DNA of 64,000 bases, from the NCBI GenBank assembly GCA_041395945.1, contig JAWKZN010000001.1:2604001-2668000 (forward strand), given 5' to 3'. The position numbers and the translations under genes are program-made. This DNA comes from Pseudomonadales bacterium. GTDB lineage: Bacteria; Pseudomonadota; Gammaproteobacteria; Pseudomonadales; Azotimanducaceae. Below are positions 49,514 to 59,132 of the stretch, piece after piece; within the stretch, counting starts at the first letter, position 1, and each line of letters starts with the position of its first letter. Below the pieces are notes generated by a model. The model was not told the DNA's origin and ran no database searches. It saw nothing but the letters and a program-made list of their open reading frames with translations.

Positions 49514-49796
49514 CTAGGGAACCTCTGAACAAGTATCACTGCCTCAGAGCTTCTCGCCGCCGTCACTGCAAGGCGCGATCCGAAAGCAATACTGGTTGTA
49601 TTGGTGAGGGTCGCAACGCGGCAGTGGCGGCGGCGAGAAGCTCCCGGAGGGCGCGTCTTCCCGGCGCTGTGGACTGCGTTGCACTTCTTGGCAATGGAAC
49701 CACCATTGCCGGCGAAGCGCGCGTTCCTGAGGACAGGAAAGCCACAGCGCCGGGAAGACACGCTGAGGCAGTGATACTTGTTCAAAGGTTCCCTAG
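49514..49796. mobile_element. MITE-like element with 32-nt terminal inverted repeats and CTAG target duplication
   Basis: Terminal repeats 49516-49547 and 49763-49794 are complementary at 31 of 32 positions. CTAG is present at both outer edges (49514-49517 and 49793-49796), which fits a 4-nt target duplication. The ends GGAACCTCTGAACAAG resemble the IS5 termini I recall, and IS5 favours CTAG targets, so this is probably a non-autonomous IS5-group derivative. Inside are three hairpins: arms TTCTCGCCGCC/GGCGGCGAGAA, GTCTTCCCGGCGCTGTGG/CCACAGCGCCGGGAAGAC, and a small GGCAATGG/CCATTGCC. There is no transposase frame. Confidence 0.8.
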
Positions 49797-50713
49797 CGGG
49801 CATCCAGCCGCACCAGCGCATGATGTCCGTCCAGGTGACCCGTGAGGTTCGCAAAGCGCGGCAGATCCTCGAGTGCCCAGAGCGTGAGCCGTTCATAGTG
49901 GGCGATGAAGCGGGTCAATTGCGCTTCATCCATACCCGCAGCCATGCCCGCTGCGAGTCCAGCGGCATCGCGCTGTGCAGCGCTGACCAGTCCGGCCTCC
50001 TGCTGTGCCCGCCAGCGATGCACGGCGCTGATATCCGGTACTGCGAGAAACAGCAGATCGTCGATGAGGGACCATAACGCCGGATAGTCGAGCCGCAACC
50101 GTTCGTTGACGAAGCCACGCCAGTGCCCTTCGCCATCCTCCAGTGCTTCAAGCGGATTGCAGGGCAACGTCAGGGCGTCCGGCGGCTGGGGACGCACGCC
50201 CAGACACCAGCCTTCGAACACCACCACCTCCACAGCGGCATTGATGCGCCGGACCGCGCCCTGATCATCCCTCGCCTTGTCGAATACCGGCACCTCGCAG
50301 GCGACACCTGCCAGCAGCTCGGCGATCACCGCCCGCGCCCGGACGACGTCATGGGTGCCGGGCACACCCCGGGTCGCCAGCAGCGGATGGATGGATCCGG
50401 CCAGTTCGGCACGCCGGGCGCGGGAAAGATAAAAATCGTCGAGAGACAGGCTCAGACTGTTCACCCCCAGCGCCTGCAGCGCCTCGCAGGTGAGATGCGC
50501 CAGCGTAGTCTTGCCCGCACCCTGCCCACCGCTGATACCAAATACACGCCGGCCCGACGCGACGGTTCGCAGCGCCAGCGCCACGGCCAGTCTGCGCCAA
50601 TCCCCGGGCGCATCTGCCGGCAGCCGCTTGAACAGGCGCTGCGCCGCTGCGATCTCCTGACCGGGGGCGGCAATCTGAACCAGCTCGGCAAGGGACAGAA
50701 CTTGGGGAACCAT
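49793..50713 (-). CDS. D-glycerate 3-kinase-like P-loop kinase
   Basis: P-loop kinase of 306 residues similar to plant-type glycerate 3-kinase and other uridine-kinase relatives. Walker A is FGISGGQGAGKTT, followed by LSLSLDDFYLSRARR, a lid region with HPLLATRGVPGTHDV, and VVVFEGWCLGVRPQPP. In GLYK the product is 3-phosphoglycerate, joining glyoxylate/serine metabolism. Its stop codon TAG lies within the CTAG at the right edge of the MITE-like element, so the insertion landed on the stop codon without changing it. The start at ATG 50713 is divergent from the DoxX gene by 50 nt. Confidence 0.8.
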   Translation of the reverse strand: MVPQVLSLAELVQIAAPGQEIAAAQRLFKRLPADAPGDWRRLAVALALRTVASGRRVFGISGGQGAGKTTLAHLTCEALQALGVNSLSLSLDDFYLSRARRAELAGSIHPLLATRGVPGTHDVVRARAVIAELLAGVACEVPVFDKARDDQGAVRRINAAVEVVVFEGWCLGVRPQPPDALTLPCNPLEALEDGEGHWRGFVNERLRLDYPALWSLIDDLLFLAVPDISAVHRWRAQQEAGLVSAAQRDAAGLAAGMAAGMDEAQLTRFIAHYERLTLWALEDLPRFANLTGHLDGHHALVRLDAR

Positions 50714-50763
50714 GAGGTCTCGATGGGTCTAACAGGCTGCATTTAACGAGGGATTCCCCGCGA

Positions 50764-51465
50764 ATGGCCACTCTAATCGAATCCACCACGGCGTTGTATG
50801 ACCGGGGAGTCAACACGCTGCGCCATTTCGACGGTCTCGCGTCTCTGCTGCTGCGCCTCATTCTCGGGCCGGTACTGATCGCGTCGGGCTGGGAGAAAAT
50901 CACCGGATTCAACTGGTTCGGCGCAAGCCTCGACAGCTTCCCCTTTCCCTTCAATCTCATCCCTGCGGATGTTTCCTGGTTTCTGGCGTCCTGGAGCGAG
51001 TTCCTGGGCGGCATCGCCCTGCTCCTCGGTCTCGGTGTGCGACTGTTCGCCCTGCCGCTGGCGGTAGTGATGTTCGTGGCGGCCTGGTCTGTGCATCTCG
51101 ACAACGGCTGGGCGGCCATCGCGCCATCCAATCCCTCACCGATCTGCATTCCGGAGGATCCCGCACGGGCCGAGGCCAGCCTCTTCCAGCGCTTCGTGCA
51201 CTGCTACAACGTCAATGAGCGGACGATCGAAGCTTCGAAGCGGCTCGATGTGGCGAAAGACATCCTTCGCCGCGAAGGCAACTGGCGCTACCTCAACGGC
51301 AGCGGCAGCATCGTCAAACTCAACAGCGGCATCGAATTTGCCGCCAGCTATTTCGCAATGCTGCTGGCACTGGCCGTCATCGGTGGCGGCCGTTATCTGA
51401 GCCTCGACTACTATCTGGGACGGCTGGCCCGAAGACGGTTACCACCGGAGCGCTCCCCAGCCTGA
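50764..51465 (+). CDS. DoxX family integral membrane protein
   Basis: 233-residue membrane protein with the DoxX four-helix core (LLLRLILGPVLIASGWEKI, FLASWSEFLGGIALLLGLGV and ALPLAVVMFVAAW). An unusual soluble insertion of ~85 residues (about 118-205) precedes the last helix (FAMLLALAVIGGG). DoxX proteins are linked to redox and oxidative-stress roles in some bacteria, but no general function is established. It lies between the divergent glycerate-kinase-like gene and the M16 protease gene. Confidence 0.85.
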   Translation: MATLIESTTALYDRGVNTLRHFDGLASLLLRLILGPVLIASGWEKITGFNWFGASLDSFPFPFNLIPADVSWFLASWSEFLGGIALLLGLGVRLFALPLAVVMFVAAWSVHLDNGWAAIAPSNPSPICIPEDPARAEASLFQRFVHCYNVNERTIEASKRLDVAKDILRREGNWRYLNGSGSIVKLNSGIEFAASYFAMLLALAVIGGGRYLSLDYYLGRLARRRLPPERSPA

Positions 51466-51504
51466 GATCGAGCAACTGTTCCTGCAGCATGACCTACAGA
51501 TGCC

Positions 51505-51510
51505 TATAAT
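51505..51510 (+). promoter_or_regulatory. -10 box of the M16 protease gene
   Basis: TATAAT, perfect, 29 nt before the GTG start at 51539. The -35 region at 17-nt spacing (CTGCAG) is weak. Transcription would begin near 51517, downstream of the ATG at 51500, which argues for the later start. Confidence 0.45.
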
Positions 51511-51538
51511 CGCGCCCTTTCACAGCAACGGTAGAACG

Positions 51539-54373
51539 GTGAACCACTCCCGTATCCCCCTGTTTCTGGTCCTCGCCCTGACACTGACGGCCTGCACCAG
51601 CAATCCAGACGCCATCCCTCAGGCGACCTCAGCCACCATCGAGGTGCGCAAGAGTCCTAACGATACCCGGGAGTACCGCTACCTGGTGCTGGAGAACCGG
51701 TTGCGGGTGCTCCTGGTATCCGACCCGGCCACGGACAAAGCGGCGGCTTCCCTGACCGTGCAGCGCGGCAGCAATCATGATCCGGCAGATTTCCCGGGGC
51801 TCGCCCATTTTCTCGAACACATGCTGTTCCTGGGCACCGAAAAGTATCCCGAGGTTGACGGTTATCAGAAGTTCATCGACGCCCACGGCGGCTCGACCAA
51901 CGCTTATACCGCTGCCGACCACACCAACTACTTCTTCGATGTGCAGGTCGAGCATTTTCCCGCCGCCATGGACAGATTCGCCCAGTTCTTCATCGCTCCC
52001 GCATTCGACCCGGCCTATGTCGACCGGGAGCGCAACGCGGTCGATTCGGAATACCAGCTGCAGCGCAAGGACGATGGCTGGCGCGGCTGGGCTGCCCTGA
52101 AGGCGGTCATGAATCCGGACTATGCCGGTGCCCGCTTCAATATCGGCAGTCTGGAAACCCTCTCCGGCGAGATCGATGCTGCCCTGGCGACTTTCTTCCA
52201 CGACAACTACAGCGCCGATCAGATGATCCTGGTGGCACTGGGTGCCGAATCCCTCGACACACTCGAAGGCTGGATCAAACCGATGTTCACTGCCATCGCG
52301 GATCGCCGCATCGGACCTGCACCGGTGCCCGAGCCCGTCTTCACTGACGAACAGCTGCCCGGCGTACTCACCTACCAGACGCTGAAGGCCCAGCACAGTG
52401 TCAGCTACAACTTTCCGATTCCCGCAACCGAAGCCTACTATCGCACCAAGCCGGCGGACTATCTGACCAACCTGCTCGGTCACGAGGGGGAAGGCAGTCT
52501 GCACCAGAGTCTGAAGGCCCGGGGACTCATCGAATCCCTCGCCGCGGGGACCAACCGCTTCGATGACCGCAATGCCTTCCTCAGCATCAATATCGAACTG
52601 ACCGAGGAGGGCTGGAACGACATACCCGCGATCACCGAAGCTCTGTTCGGCTATATCGCGCTGCTTAACAGAGAAGAGCCGGAAGCCTGGCGCTACGATG
52701 AACAGGCCCGGGTCGCCGAGCTGGGTTTCCGCTTTCAGGAAGCGACCAGCGCCACCGGATTCGTCTATCGTACCGGCCCGGCACTGGCCCTCTATCCGCC
52801 CGAGGACGTGCTCATTGCCCCCTACCTGATGAGTGGTTTCGATGGCCCGCTGATCAAGCGCTACCTCAGTTACCTCACCCCTGAGAACCTGCTGATGGAG
52901 GTCTCGGGAGCGGATGTGGAAACCGATCGGCTGGAGCGCTTCTTCGAGGTGCCCTATCGCCTGGAACGGCGACCTGCGCGGATGGGTAAAGTGAACCAGC
53001 GGGGTCTGCACCTTCCCGAACCCAATCCTTTTCTCCCGGAGCGGCTCGAGCTGCTGCCGCCGGATGACCTCGGACCGATACTTGCGGTCAGCCAGCCCGA
53101 GCAAAGCAATCTGGATCTCTGGCTGGATCTCGATGTGGAGTTCGGCACGCCCAGAGCCAACCAGTATTTCACGCTGGGTGTACGGAATGGTCTGAATGGC
53201 GCCCGGGACTTCGCCATGGCACAGATGTATCAGCGTCTGGTAGTCGACACACTGAACCGCTATACCTACCCCGCCTACCTGGCGGGCCTGGGCTATCAGC
53301 TCAGCGTGGACGCAGCGGGTTTCACCCTGAACCTGTCGGGCTATTCGGACAAACAGGCAAGCCTGCTGGATGCGGTTCTCGAAGCCCTCACCGGCACGGC
53401 CGTCGATCCGGGCAAGTTCGAACTCTACAAGGCCGAACTGATCCGCGAGTGGCGCAATTTCCGCAATGAGCGCCCCTACTCCCAGACCTTTTCCGCGCTC
53501 AACAATCTCATGCTCTCCGACAGCTTCGCGCCGGATCAGCTCGCAGACACCCTGGCGGGCATCGGCGCCGACGATCTGGAAGCCTGGCGCCAGAGCCGGC
53601 TTGCCAGATTCGCCGTGGTGGGTATTGCACATGGAAACATGGACACCAGCGCCGTGCAGCAGATCGGCGAGCACCTCAGCCGCCACCTGCCGCTGGCGGA
53701 TTTTCCTGTACAGCGTGCCCGCCTGACACGCATTGATCGGAACTGGCTGCAGGAAGTCCCCATCGATCACAACGACGCCTCCATTGCGCTCTACGTGCAG
53801 GATCCGGAACCCGGCTATCCCCATCGCGCCCGCAGTGCGCTCGCCGGACAACTGCTGGGACAGGCATATTTCAGCGAACTGCGCACCGAACAGCAGCTGG
53901 GCTACGTGGTCAACCTTTCGAATCGGACTTTCAAAGATCAGGGCGGACTGGCGTTTATCATCCAGTCACCGGTGGCATCATCCGCACATCTTGAGGCAGC
54001 CACCCGCACCTTCATGAAAGAGCAGATCGGCGCGCTCGGTGCACTGGCGCAGAGTGACTTCGACCAGCACAAGGCGGCACTCATCAGTCGACTGACCGAA
54101 CGGGACAAAAACCTGGGTGAACGTTCAAGGCGTTACTGGGCAGAGCTGTCCGCGGATGTCACCACCTTCGATTCCCAGCTGCGCATTGCCGAACTCATCG
54201 GCACACTCTCAAAGCAGGACATGATCGAGTATCTGCAGGGCGTGATCGGCCGCCTCGACAGCGCCCGGGTGCTGGTCTTCAACCGGGGTCACTTCGAAGA
54301 GGTGCCCACACGCGGTGTACCAGTACCCGCCGGTGGTATCCCGCTGACCACTCAGGCCACCTCGAGTCGATAG
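51539..54373 (+). CDS. Pitrilysin-type M16 zinc protease, lipoprotein
   Basis: Large insulinase-family peptidase. From GTG 51539 the 944-residue protein has a lipoprotein signal (LFLVLALTLTAC, lipobox Cys at about 19). The inverted zinc motif is H90-F-L-E93-H94 in GLAHFLEHMLFLG, with the third ligand region RERNAVDSE ~75 residues later. Four M16 domains fit the length, as in E. coli pitrilysin. The C-terminal half keeps QLGYVV, the substrate-binding tyrosine region. Being a lipoprotein it should face the periplasm, where it would degrade small peptides. The ATG at 51500 lies upstream of the -10 box and is rejected. Its 3' end overlaps the dinG end by 22 nt (convergent). Confidence 0.93.
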   Translation: MNHSRIPLFLVLALTLTACTSNPDAIPQATSATIEVRKSPNDTREYRYLVLENRLRVLLVSDPATDKAAASLTVQRGSNHDPADFPGLAHFLEHMLFLGTEKYPEVDGYQKFIDAHGGSTNAYTAADHTNYFFDVQVEHFPAAMDRFAQFFIAPAFDPAYVDRERNAVDSEYQLQRKDDGWRGWAALKAVMNPDYAGARFNIGSLETLSGEIDAALATFFHDNYSADQMILVALGAESLDTLEGWIKPMFTAIADRRIGPAPVPEPVFTDEQLPGVLTYQTLKAQHSVSYNFPIPATEAYYRTKPADYLTNLLGHEGEGSLHQSLKARGLIESLAAGTNRFDDRNAFLSINIELTEEGWNDIPAITEALFGYIALLNREEPEAWRYDEQARVAELGFRFQEATSATGFVYRTGPALALYPPEDVLIAPYLMSGFDGPLIKRYLSYLTPENLLMEVSGADVETDRLERFFEVPYRLERRPARMGKVNQRGLHLPEPNPFLPERLELLPPDDLGPILAVSQPEQSNLDLWLDLDVEFGTPRANQYFTLGVRNGLNGARDFAMAQMYQRLVVDTLNRYTYPAYLAGLGYQLSVDAAGFTLNLSGYSDKQASLLDAVLEALTGTAVDPGKFELYKAELIREWRNFRNERPYSQTFSALNNLMLSDSFAPDQLADTLAGIGADDLEAWRQSRLARFAVVGIAHGNMDTSAVQQIGEHLSRHLPLADFPVQRARLTRIDRNWLQEVPIDHNDASIALYVQDPEPGYPHRARSALAGQLLGQAYFSELRTEQQLGYVVNLSNRTFKDQGGLAFIIQSPVASSAHLEAATRTFMKEQIGALGALAQSDFDQHKAALISRLTERDKNLGERSRRYWAELSADVTTFDSQLRIAELIGTLSKQDMIEYLQGVIGRLDSARVLVFNRGHFEEVPTRGVPVPAGGIPLTTQATSSR

Positions 54374-56451
54374 GGCGGCAGGGAGGCCAGCAGATCCCGG
54401 CCATAGCGGCGGGTGACAATGCGTCGATCGAGCAGGGTGATCCGCCCCCAGTCCTGCTCATGCCGGATCAGTCGCCCGCAGGCCTGCACGAGCCGCAGCG
54501 CGGCGTCGGGTACCGAGATATCGTAAAAGGCATTGCGACCCTGGGCTTCCACCCACTCGGCCATCGCCTGGTCGAGCGGATCGTCGGGGACCGAGAACGG
54601 CAGCTTCACAATGATCACGTGGCGACAATAGTCGTCCGGCAGATCCACGCCCTCGGAGAAACTCGCAAGGCCGAAGATCACGCTGCGCCTGCCCGCATCC
54701 ACGTCGGCGCGATGGGCGTCCAGTAGTGCCTGTTTCGAGCGTTCGCCCTGTACCTTGATACCCGCACGCAGCGCTTCGTCGAGCATATCCAGCACGGCGA
54801 ACATCTGCCGCCATGAGGTGAACAGCACCAGGCTGCCGTGCTGATCGCCGAGCAGATCGGGCAGGCGTTCGGCGACTTCCGCAGTGTGCGCCGCAAAGTC
54901 CGAGGGCTCCGCTTTCATCGCAGGAACGTGCAGCACGGCGATGCGCTGAAAATCAAAAGGACTCTGAATACGCAGCGTCATCGCTGCCGCCAGTCCCGAG
55001 CGCTCGAGGAAACGATCGAAGCGACCCACCGCGGTCAGGGTGGCCGAAGTGCATATCGCGGCGAAGCAGCGCGACCAGAGGGCGTCCTGCAGCAGGGTGC
55101 CCGGCTGGATTGGCGCGCTCACCAGTTCCACGTCCTCATCGTAGCGGTTGGCCCAGCGGGCATGAGCGCCGGATACCGGCCCGGCGCTGCCGCCTGAAGC
55201 CCGGGCATAGTCTTCCAGCAGACGGGTGGTCGCCTGGGCCCGGGCATGCAGCGTGCCCAGTGCAGGCAGCCAGTCTTCCGCTTCAAACGCGCGCTCCCAG
55301 TGCAGCTCACCCCGGACCACGTCCTGCAGCATTTCGTGGGCCCGATCGATGTCTTCCGCCAGCAGCCGGAATCTCCGGTATGCCCGGGCGGCCAGTTCCG
55401 ACAGTCCCGCGGGAATCTCGCCCACGGGAAAGCGGTGGCAGGCGGTGTGATCATCCCTTGGTTCGAAGGGCAGCGCCTGCACAGCGTCCGACAGCGCAAG
55501 CAGCTCACCGCCACCGGCATCCTGATGTTCCGCACAGCGGGTGGCCAGGGCCATCAGCGCCTCGGGCCTGCCGAAGCGCTGAGTCATGCTGCCAAATACC
55601 GTACTCACCGTGTCGAGCCATGCCGAGGTGCTGCGCAGCCGGGTGGATGCGGAAAAGTGCTGCTGGGTCTTGGCAGGCAGATGATGGGCTTCGTCGATGA
55701 TGAAGATGCAGTCCTCAGGATCCGGGAGTACGGCACCGCCACCCAGGGAGAGATCAGCGAGAACCAGATCGTGGTTGGCTACGATCACATTGCAGCCGGC
55801 GAGACTGGCTCGCGCCTTGAAAAAGGGACACTGTTTAAAAAAGCTGCACTTGTTGTTGCTGCAGCCGCGATGGTCCGTGGTGACCGTGCGCCAGAGATCC
55901 GCATCCAGGGGTGTGGACCAGCTGTCGAGTTCGCCATCCCACTGACGATCGCTGAAGGACTGCAGCATCGACTGGTACACCGCCTGCACATCGTCGCCAG
56001 CCGCCGCCCCGGAGAGGGGAGTTTCGAACAGCGGTGTTTCGCCCGCACCTGCATATTTGAGCCGATCGTCCAGCCGTTTCAGACACAGGTAGCGGCCTCT
56101 CCCCTTGGCGAGAACGAAGCTGAACTCGAGCCCTGAACGGGATTTCAGATCCGGCAGGTCCCGGAATACCACCTGTTCCTGAAGAGCGACGGTTGCGCTG
56201 GAGATGACCACGGTTTTTCCCAGCGCCGCACCGATCGGAATCGCTGCCAGCGCGTAAGCGGCGGTCTTCCCGGTGCCCGTGCCGGCTTCGATCACAGCCA
56301 GCCGCGGTTCGGCACCGGTGAGCGTGCGGGCGATGGCGGCGATCATTTCGCGCTGGCCGCGGCGCGGCCGGAAACCCCGGGCACCCAGCCAGGAACGGTA
56401 GGCGACCTGAATGTCTTCCTTGAGTGTCGGGCCGAGAATTGTTTCGGTCAT
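54352..56451 (-). CDS. dinG: DinG-type ATP-dependent DNA helicase with Fe-S cluster
   Basis: XPD-like 5'-3' superfamily 2 helicase that unwinds R-loops and other structures. Counting from ATG 56451 (699 residues) it has Walker A GTGTGKT at 57-63 and four cluster cysteines C123, C197, C202 and C208. IIDEAHHL is the DEAH box, SATVALQEQV is motif Ia, and ACGRLIRHEQDWG is motif VI. E. coli DinG is ~716 residues with the same cysteine layout. The frame opens at 56511, but that part overlaps the upstream SLT gene. YoaA-type relatives share all of these, so orthology to DinG is likely rather than certain. Confidence 0.88.
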   Translation of the reverse strand: MTETILGPTLKEDIQVAYRSWLGARGFRPRRGQREMIAAIARTLTGAEPRLAVIEAGTGTGKTAAYALAAIPIGAALGKTVVISSATVALQEQVVFRDLPDLKSRSGLEFSFVLAKGRGRYLCLKRLDDRLKYAGAGETPLFETPLSGAAAGDDVQAVYQSMLQSFSDRQWDGELDSWSTPLDADLWRTVTTDHRGCSNNKCSFFKQCPFFKARASLAGCNVIVANHDLVLADLSLGGGAVLPDPEDCIFIIDEAHHLPAKTQQHFSASTRLRSTSAWLDTVSTVFGSMTQRFGRPEALMALATRCAEHQDAGGGELLALSDAVQALPFEPRDDHTACHRFPVGEIPAGLSELAARAYRRFRLLAEDIDRAHEMLQDVVRGELHWERAFEAEDWLPALGTLHARAQATTRLLEDYARASGGSAGPVSGAHARWANRYDEDVELVSAPIQPGTLLQDALWSRCFAAICTSATLTAVGRFDRFLERSGLAAAMTLRIQSPFDFQRIAVLHVPAMKAEPSDFAAHTAEVAERLPDLLGDQHGSLVLFTSWRQMFAVLDMLDEALRAGIKVQGERSKQALLDAHRADVDAGRRSVIFGLASFSEGVDLPDDYCRHVIIVKLPFSVPDDPLDQAMAEWVEAQGRNAFYDISVPDAALRLVQACGRLIRHEQDWGRITLLDRRIVTRRYGRDLLASLPPYRLEVA

Positions 56452-56467
56452 CGCGACTCGCGGGCAC

Positions 56468-57085
56468 TCAAAAGAAGAACCAGGATTTCTTGAACTGCTT
56501 TTCGCAGCCATTGAGCTGCCGCTGATAGTTCGCCGCGCGCTGGGCGACGCGGCGCGCGTAGCCCTTCACTTTCGCATCGTTGCGCCACACACCTTTCGCA
56601 TAGCCGGTTGGCCCCACGTAGTAGGCGAGGTAAAGACTGTAGGCGTCGGTTTTCTTCAGACCCAGACGCCTGGCGCTGCGATCGTTGTACCAGCCGACAA
56701 AATCCAGCGCATCGCGCAGATCGTCGCGTTCCTTGAACCAGCTGACACCGGTTGCCTTCTTGTAGTCCGACCAGGCTTCATTGGTAGCCTGGGCATAGCC
56801 ATAGGCGCTCGATGGCCGCTTCCAGGGGATCACCCACAACAGCTTTTCCCGATCGGGCCGGGCGTCGGACTGATAGCTCGACTCCTTGTGAATGAACGCC
56901 ATGCCTACGGGAATCGGCAGCCCCCACTCTTTCTGCGCAGCGTGAGCATGCTTGTACCAGCTGCGTTTTTCTTCGAAGACTTCGCAGATGTTGTCCGGGC
57001 GGGCTGGCGGTTTGCTGCTGCAGGCATGCAGGCCCAGCAGCAGCATGGCAGTGGCAAAGGCAATGAGGCGCGGGTCAGGCATCAC
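56468..57085 (-). CDS. SLT-like lipoprotein (putative lytic transglycosylase)
   Basis: 205-residue lipoprotein with signal and lipobox LLLGLHACSS (Cys at about 22). The domain has MAFIHKESSYQSDARP, where the glutamate matches the catalytic residue of SLT-fold lytic transglycosylases, and SAYGYAQATNEAWSDY in place of the usual G-x-MQ-x-(T/M) motif. LAYYVGPTGYAKG follows, close to the AYNAG motif region. Relatives are annotated only as SLT-domain proteins. It lies between ligA (11-nt overlap) and dinG (16 nt). Confidence 0.82.
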   Translation of the reverse strand: MMPDPRLIAFATAMLLLGLHACSSKPPARPDNICEVFEEKRSWYKHAHAAQKEWGLPIPVGMAFIHKESSYQSDARPDREKLLWVIPWKRPSSAYGYAQATNEAWSDYKKATGVSWFKERDDLRDALDFVGWYNDRSARRLGLKKTDAYSLYLAYYVGPTGYAKGVWRNDAKVKGYARRVAQRAANYQRQLNGCEKQFKKSWFFF

Positions 57086-59132
57086 CGGCTTCCAGTCTGT
57101 TCAGCACCACGAGAAACGCCGCTTCATCCATCACCGGCACACCCAGCTCTGCGGCTTTGGTGAGTTTGCTGCCCGCACCTGGACCGGCAACGACCTGATG
57201 GGTCCTGGCGGAAACGGATCCGGAGACAGTGGCTCCGAGCGCTTCCAGGCGCGCCTTGGCCTGGGGACGTGTCATCTGTTCCAGCGTACCGGTCAGCACC
57301 CAGGTCTGGCCCGCCAGCGGCGCGCTGCTGCCTGCACCCGGAACCGGATCGGGCCAGCGCACACCCATCTCACGCAGTCGCGCAATTCTGGCGATATTTT
57401 CCGGATCACCCAGATACTCCCGCACACTCTGCGCCACCGCGGGCCCGACGTCCGGCACGGTGGTGAGTTCTTCTTCATCTGCGGCGATCAGGGCTTCCAG
57501 CGAACCGAAGTGAACGGCCAGATTGCGCGCTGTGGCTTCACCGACTTCACGAATCCCGAGCGCGTAGATGAAACGGGCCAGGGTGGTGTTGCGGCTTCTG
57601 TCCAGCGCAACCAGCAGCTTGGCCGCAGATTTCTCACCCATGCGCGGCAGCGCGGAGAGCGTCTCAGCGCTCAATCGAAACAGGTCCGCGGGCTCCTGCA
57701 CCAGTCCCTGCTCCACCAGAACGTCGATGAGCTTGTCACCAAGGCCCTCGATATCCAGCGCCAGTCTGGAGGCAAAGTGCCGCAGCCCTTCCTTGCGCTG
57801 CGCCGGACAGCGGGCGATTCCTCCGGAACAGCGTGCCACCGCCGCATCGGCGCTGCGCACGATCGCGCTGCCGCACACCGGGCAGGTTTCAGGCATCACC
57901 ACCTTTGGTGCATTTTTCGGTCGCTGGGAGGCAATCACCGCAGTGACCTGGGGGATGACATCGCCCGCCCGGCGCAGCATCACCCTGTCCCCGATATGCA
58001 GATCGAGGCGGGCGATTTCGTCCATGTTATGCAGAGTGGCATTGGAGACTGTGACACCACCGACAAACACTGGTTCGAGTCGGGCGACGGGGGTGACGGC
58101 ACCGGTGCGACCCACCTGGAATTCAACATCCAGTAACCGTGTGGTGGCTTCTTCCGCCGGATACTTGAAGGCGATGGCCCAGCGCGGCTTGCGGGTGACC
58201 GTGCCAATGCGCTCCTGCAGCCGCAGCGAGTCGACCTTGACCACCACACCGTCTATGTCGTAACCGAGCTGATCCCGACGTGCCAGCAGCCGGTCCAGAT
58301 AGGCATAGACGGCTTCCAGGTCGTCGCACTGACCTACCTCGGGATTGGTACGGAAGCCCCATTGCGCCATCTTTTCCAGTGCTTCGGTATGGGTGTCGGG
58401 CTGCCAGGCGCCTTCGACCCAGCCGATCGAGTAGCAGAACAGGGTGAGCGGGCGTGTCGCGGTCAGTCGCGGATCGAGCTGCCTGAGGCTGCCGGCTGCT
58501 CCATTGCGGGGATTGACCAGGGTTTTCTGATTGAGCCGTCGGGCTTCGGCATTGAACTGCTCGAAGGCCGCCAGGGGCATGTAGATCTCTCCCCGGACTT
58601 CCAGCCGGGGCGGCAGGTCGGTGCCGACCAGACGCAGGGGTACGGCACCGATGGTGCGCACATTGGCGGTGATGTCTTCGCCACGCTCCCCGTCTCCCCG
58701 GGTCGCCGCCAGGGTCAGGACACCACCTTCGTAAGTCAGCGCCACCGCCACGCCGTCGATCTTCGGTTCACAGGTCAGGCGCAGTTCGGCATCGGCATCG
58801 ATGCGCGTCCGGCAACGGTTCAGCCAGTCGGCCACCTCCTCCCGGGTCGTGCATTTTTCCAGAGATAGCATCGGCCGTTCATGGGTGACCTGGCGGAAAG
58901 TGGCGAGGGGGGCAGCCCCAACCCGCTGGGTGGGAGAGTCCGGCGTTACCCAGTCGGGATGCGCTGCTTCCAGGGCGCAGAGTTCGTCGAAAAGCGCATC
59001 GTACTGAGCATCAGCGATCTCGGGATCATCGAGCACGTGGTAGCGATGATTGTGGTGATGGAGCAGCGCACGGAGTTCCTCGAGCCGGCTCTTCTCACGC
59101 CGCTGCTCTTCACGCCCTGCGCCTGCGGTCAT
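57075..59132 (-). CDS. ligA: NAD-dependent DNA ligase
   Basis: Seals nicks in replication and repair. The 685 residues follow the standard order. The Ia domain opens with EELRALLHHHNHRYHVLD. The adenylation domain has the lysine of CEPKIDGVAV at about residue 123 and ATRGDGERGEDITANV. The OB fold comes next, then a zinc finger (CPVCGSAIV to RCPAQRKEGLRHF), helix-hairpin-helix repeats (MGEKSAAKLL, VPDVGPAVAQS) and a C-terminal BRCT domain (GQTWVLTGTLEQMTR). Its start overlaps the zipA stop by 4 nt, and its end overlaps the SLT gene by 11 nt. Confidence 0.97.
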   Translation of the reverse strand: MTAGAGREEQRREKSRLEELRALLHHHNHRYHVLDDPEIADAQYDALFDELCALEAAHPDWVTPDSPTQRVGAAPLATFRQVTHERPMLSLEKCTTREEVADWLNRCRTRIDADAELRLTCEPKIDGVAVALTYEGGVLTLAATRGDGERGEDITANVRTIGAVPLRLVGTDLPPRLEVRGEIYMPLAAFEQFNAEARRLNQKTLVNPRNGAAGSLRQLDPRLTATRPLTLFCYSIGWVEGAWQPDTHTEALEKMAQWGFRTNPEVGQCDDLEAVYAYLDRLLARRDQLGYDIDGVVVKVDSLRLQERIGTVTRKPRWAIAFKYPAEEATTRLLDVEFQVGRTGAVTPVARLEPVFVGGVTVSNATLHNMDEIARLDLHIGDRVMLRRAGDVIPQVTAVIASQRPKNAPKVVMPETCPVCGSAIVRSADAAVARCSGGIARCPAQRKEGLRHFASRLALDIEGLGDKLIDVLVEQGLVQEPADLFRLSAETLSALPRMGEKSAAKLLVALDRSRNTTLARFIYALGIREVGEATARNLAVHFGSLEALIAADEEELTTVPDVGPAVAQSVREYLGDPENIARIARLREMGVRWPDPVPGAGSSAPLAGQTWVLTGTLEQMTRPQAKARLEALGATVSGSVSARTHQVVAGPGAGSKLTKAAELGVPVMDEAAFLVVLNRLEAGDA

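Noticed and set aside
51629..53851. 740-codon minus-strand frame
   Set aside because: Antisense shadow of the M16 protease; no motifs, and such frames are common in GC-rich DNA.
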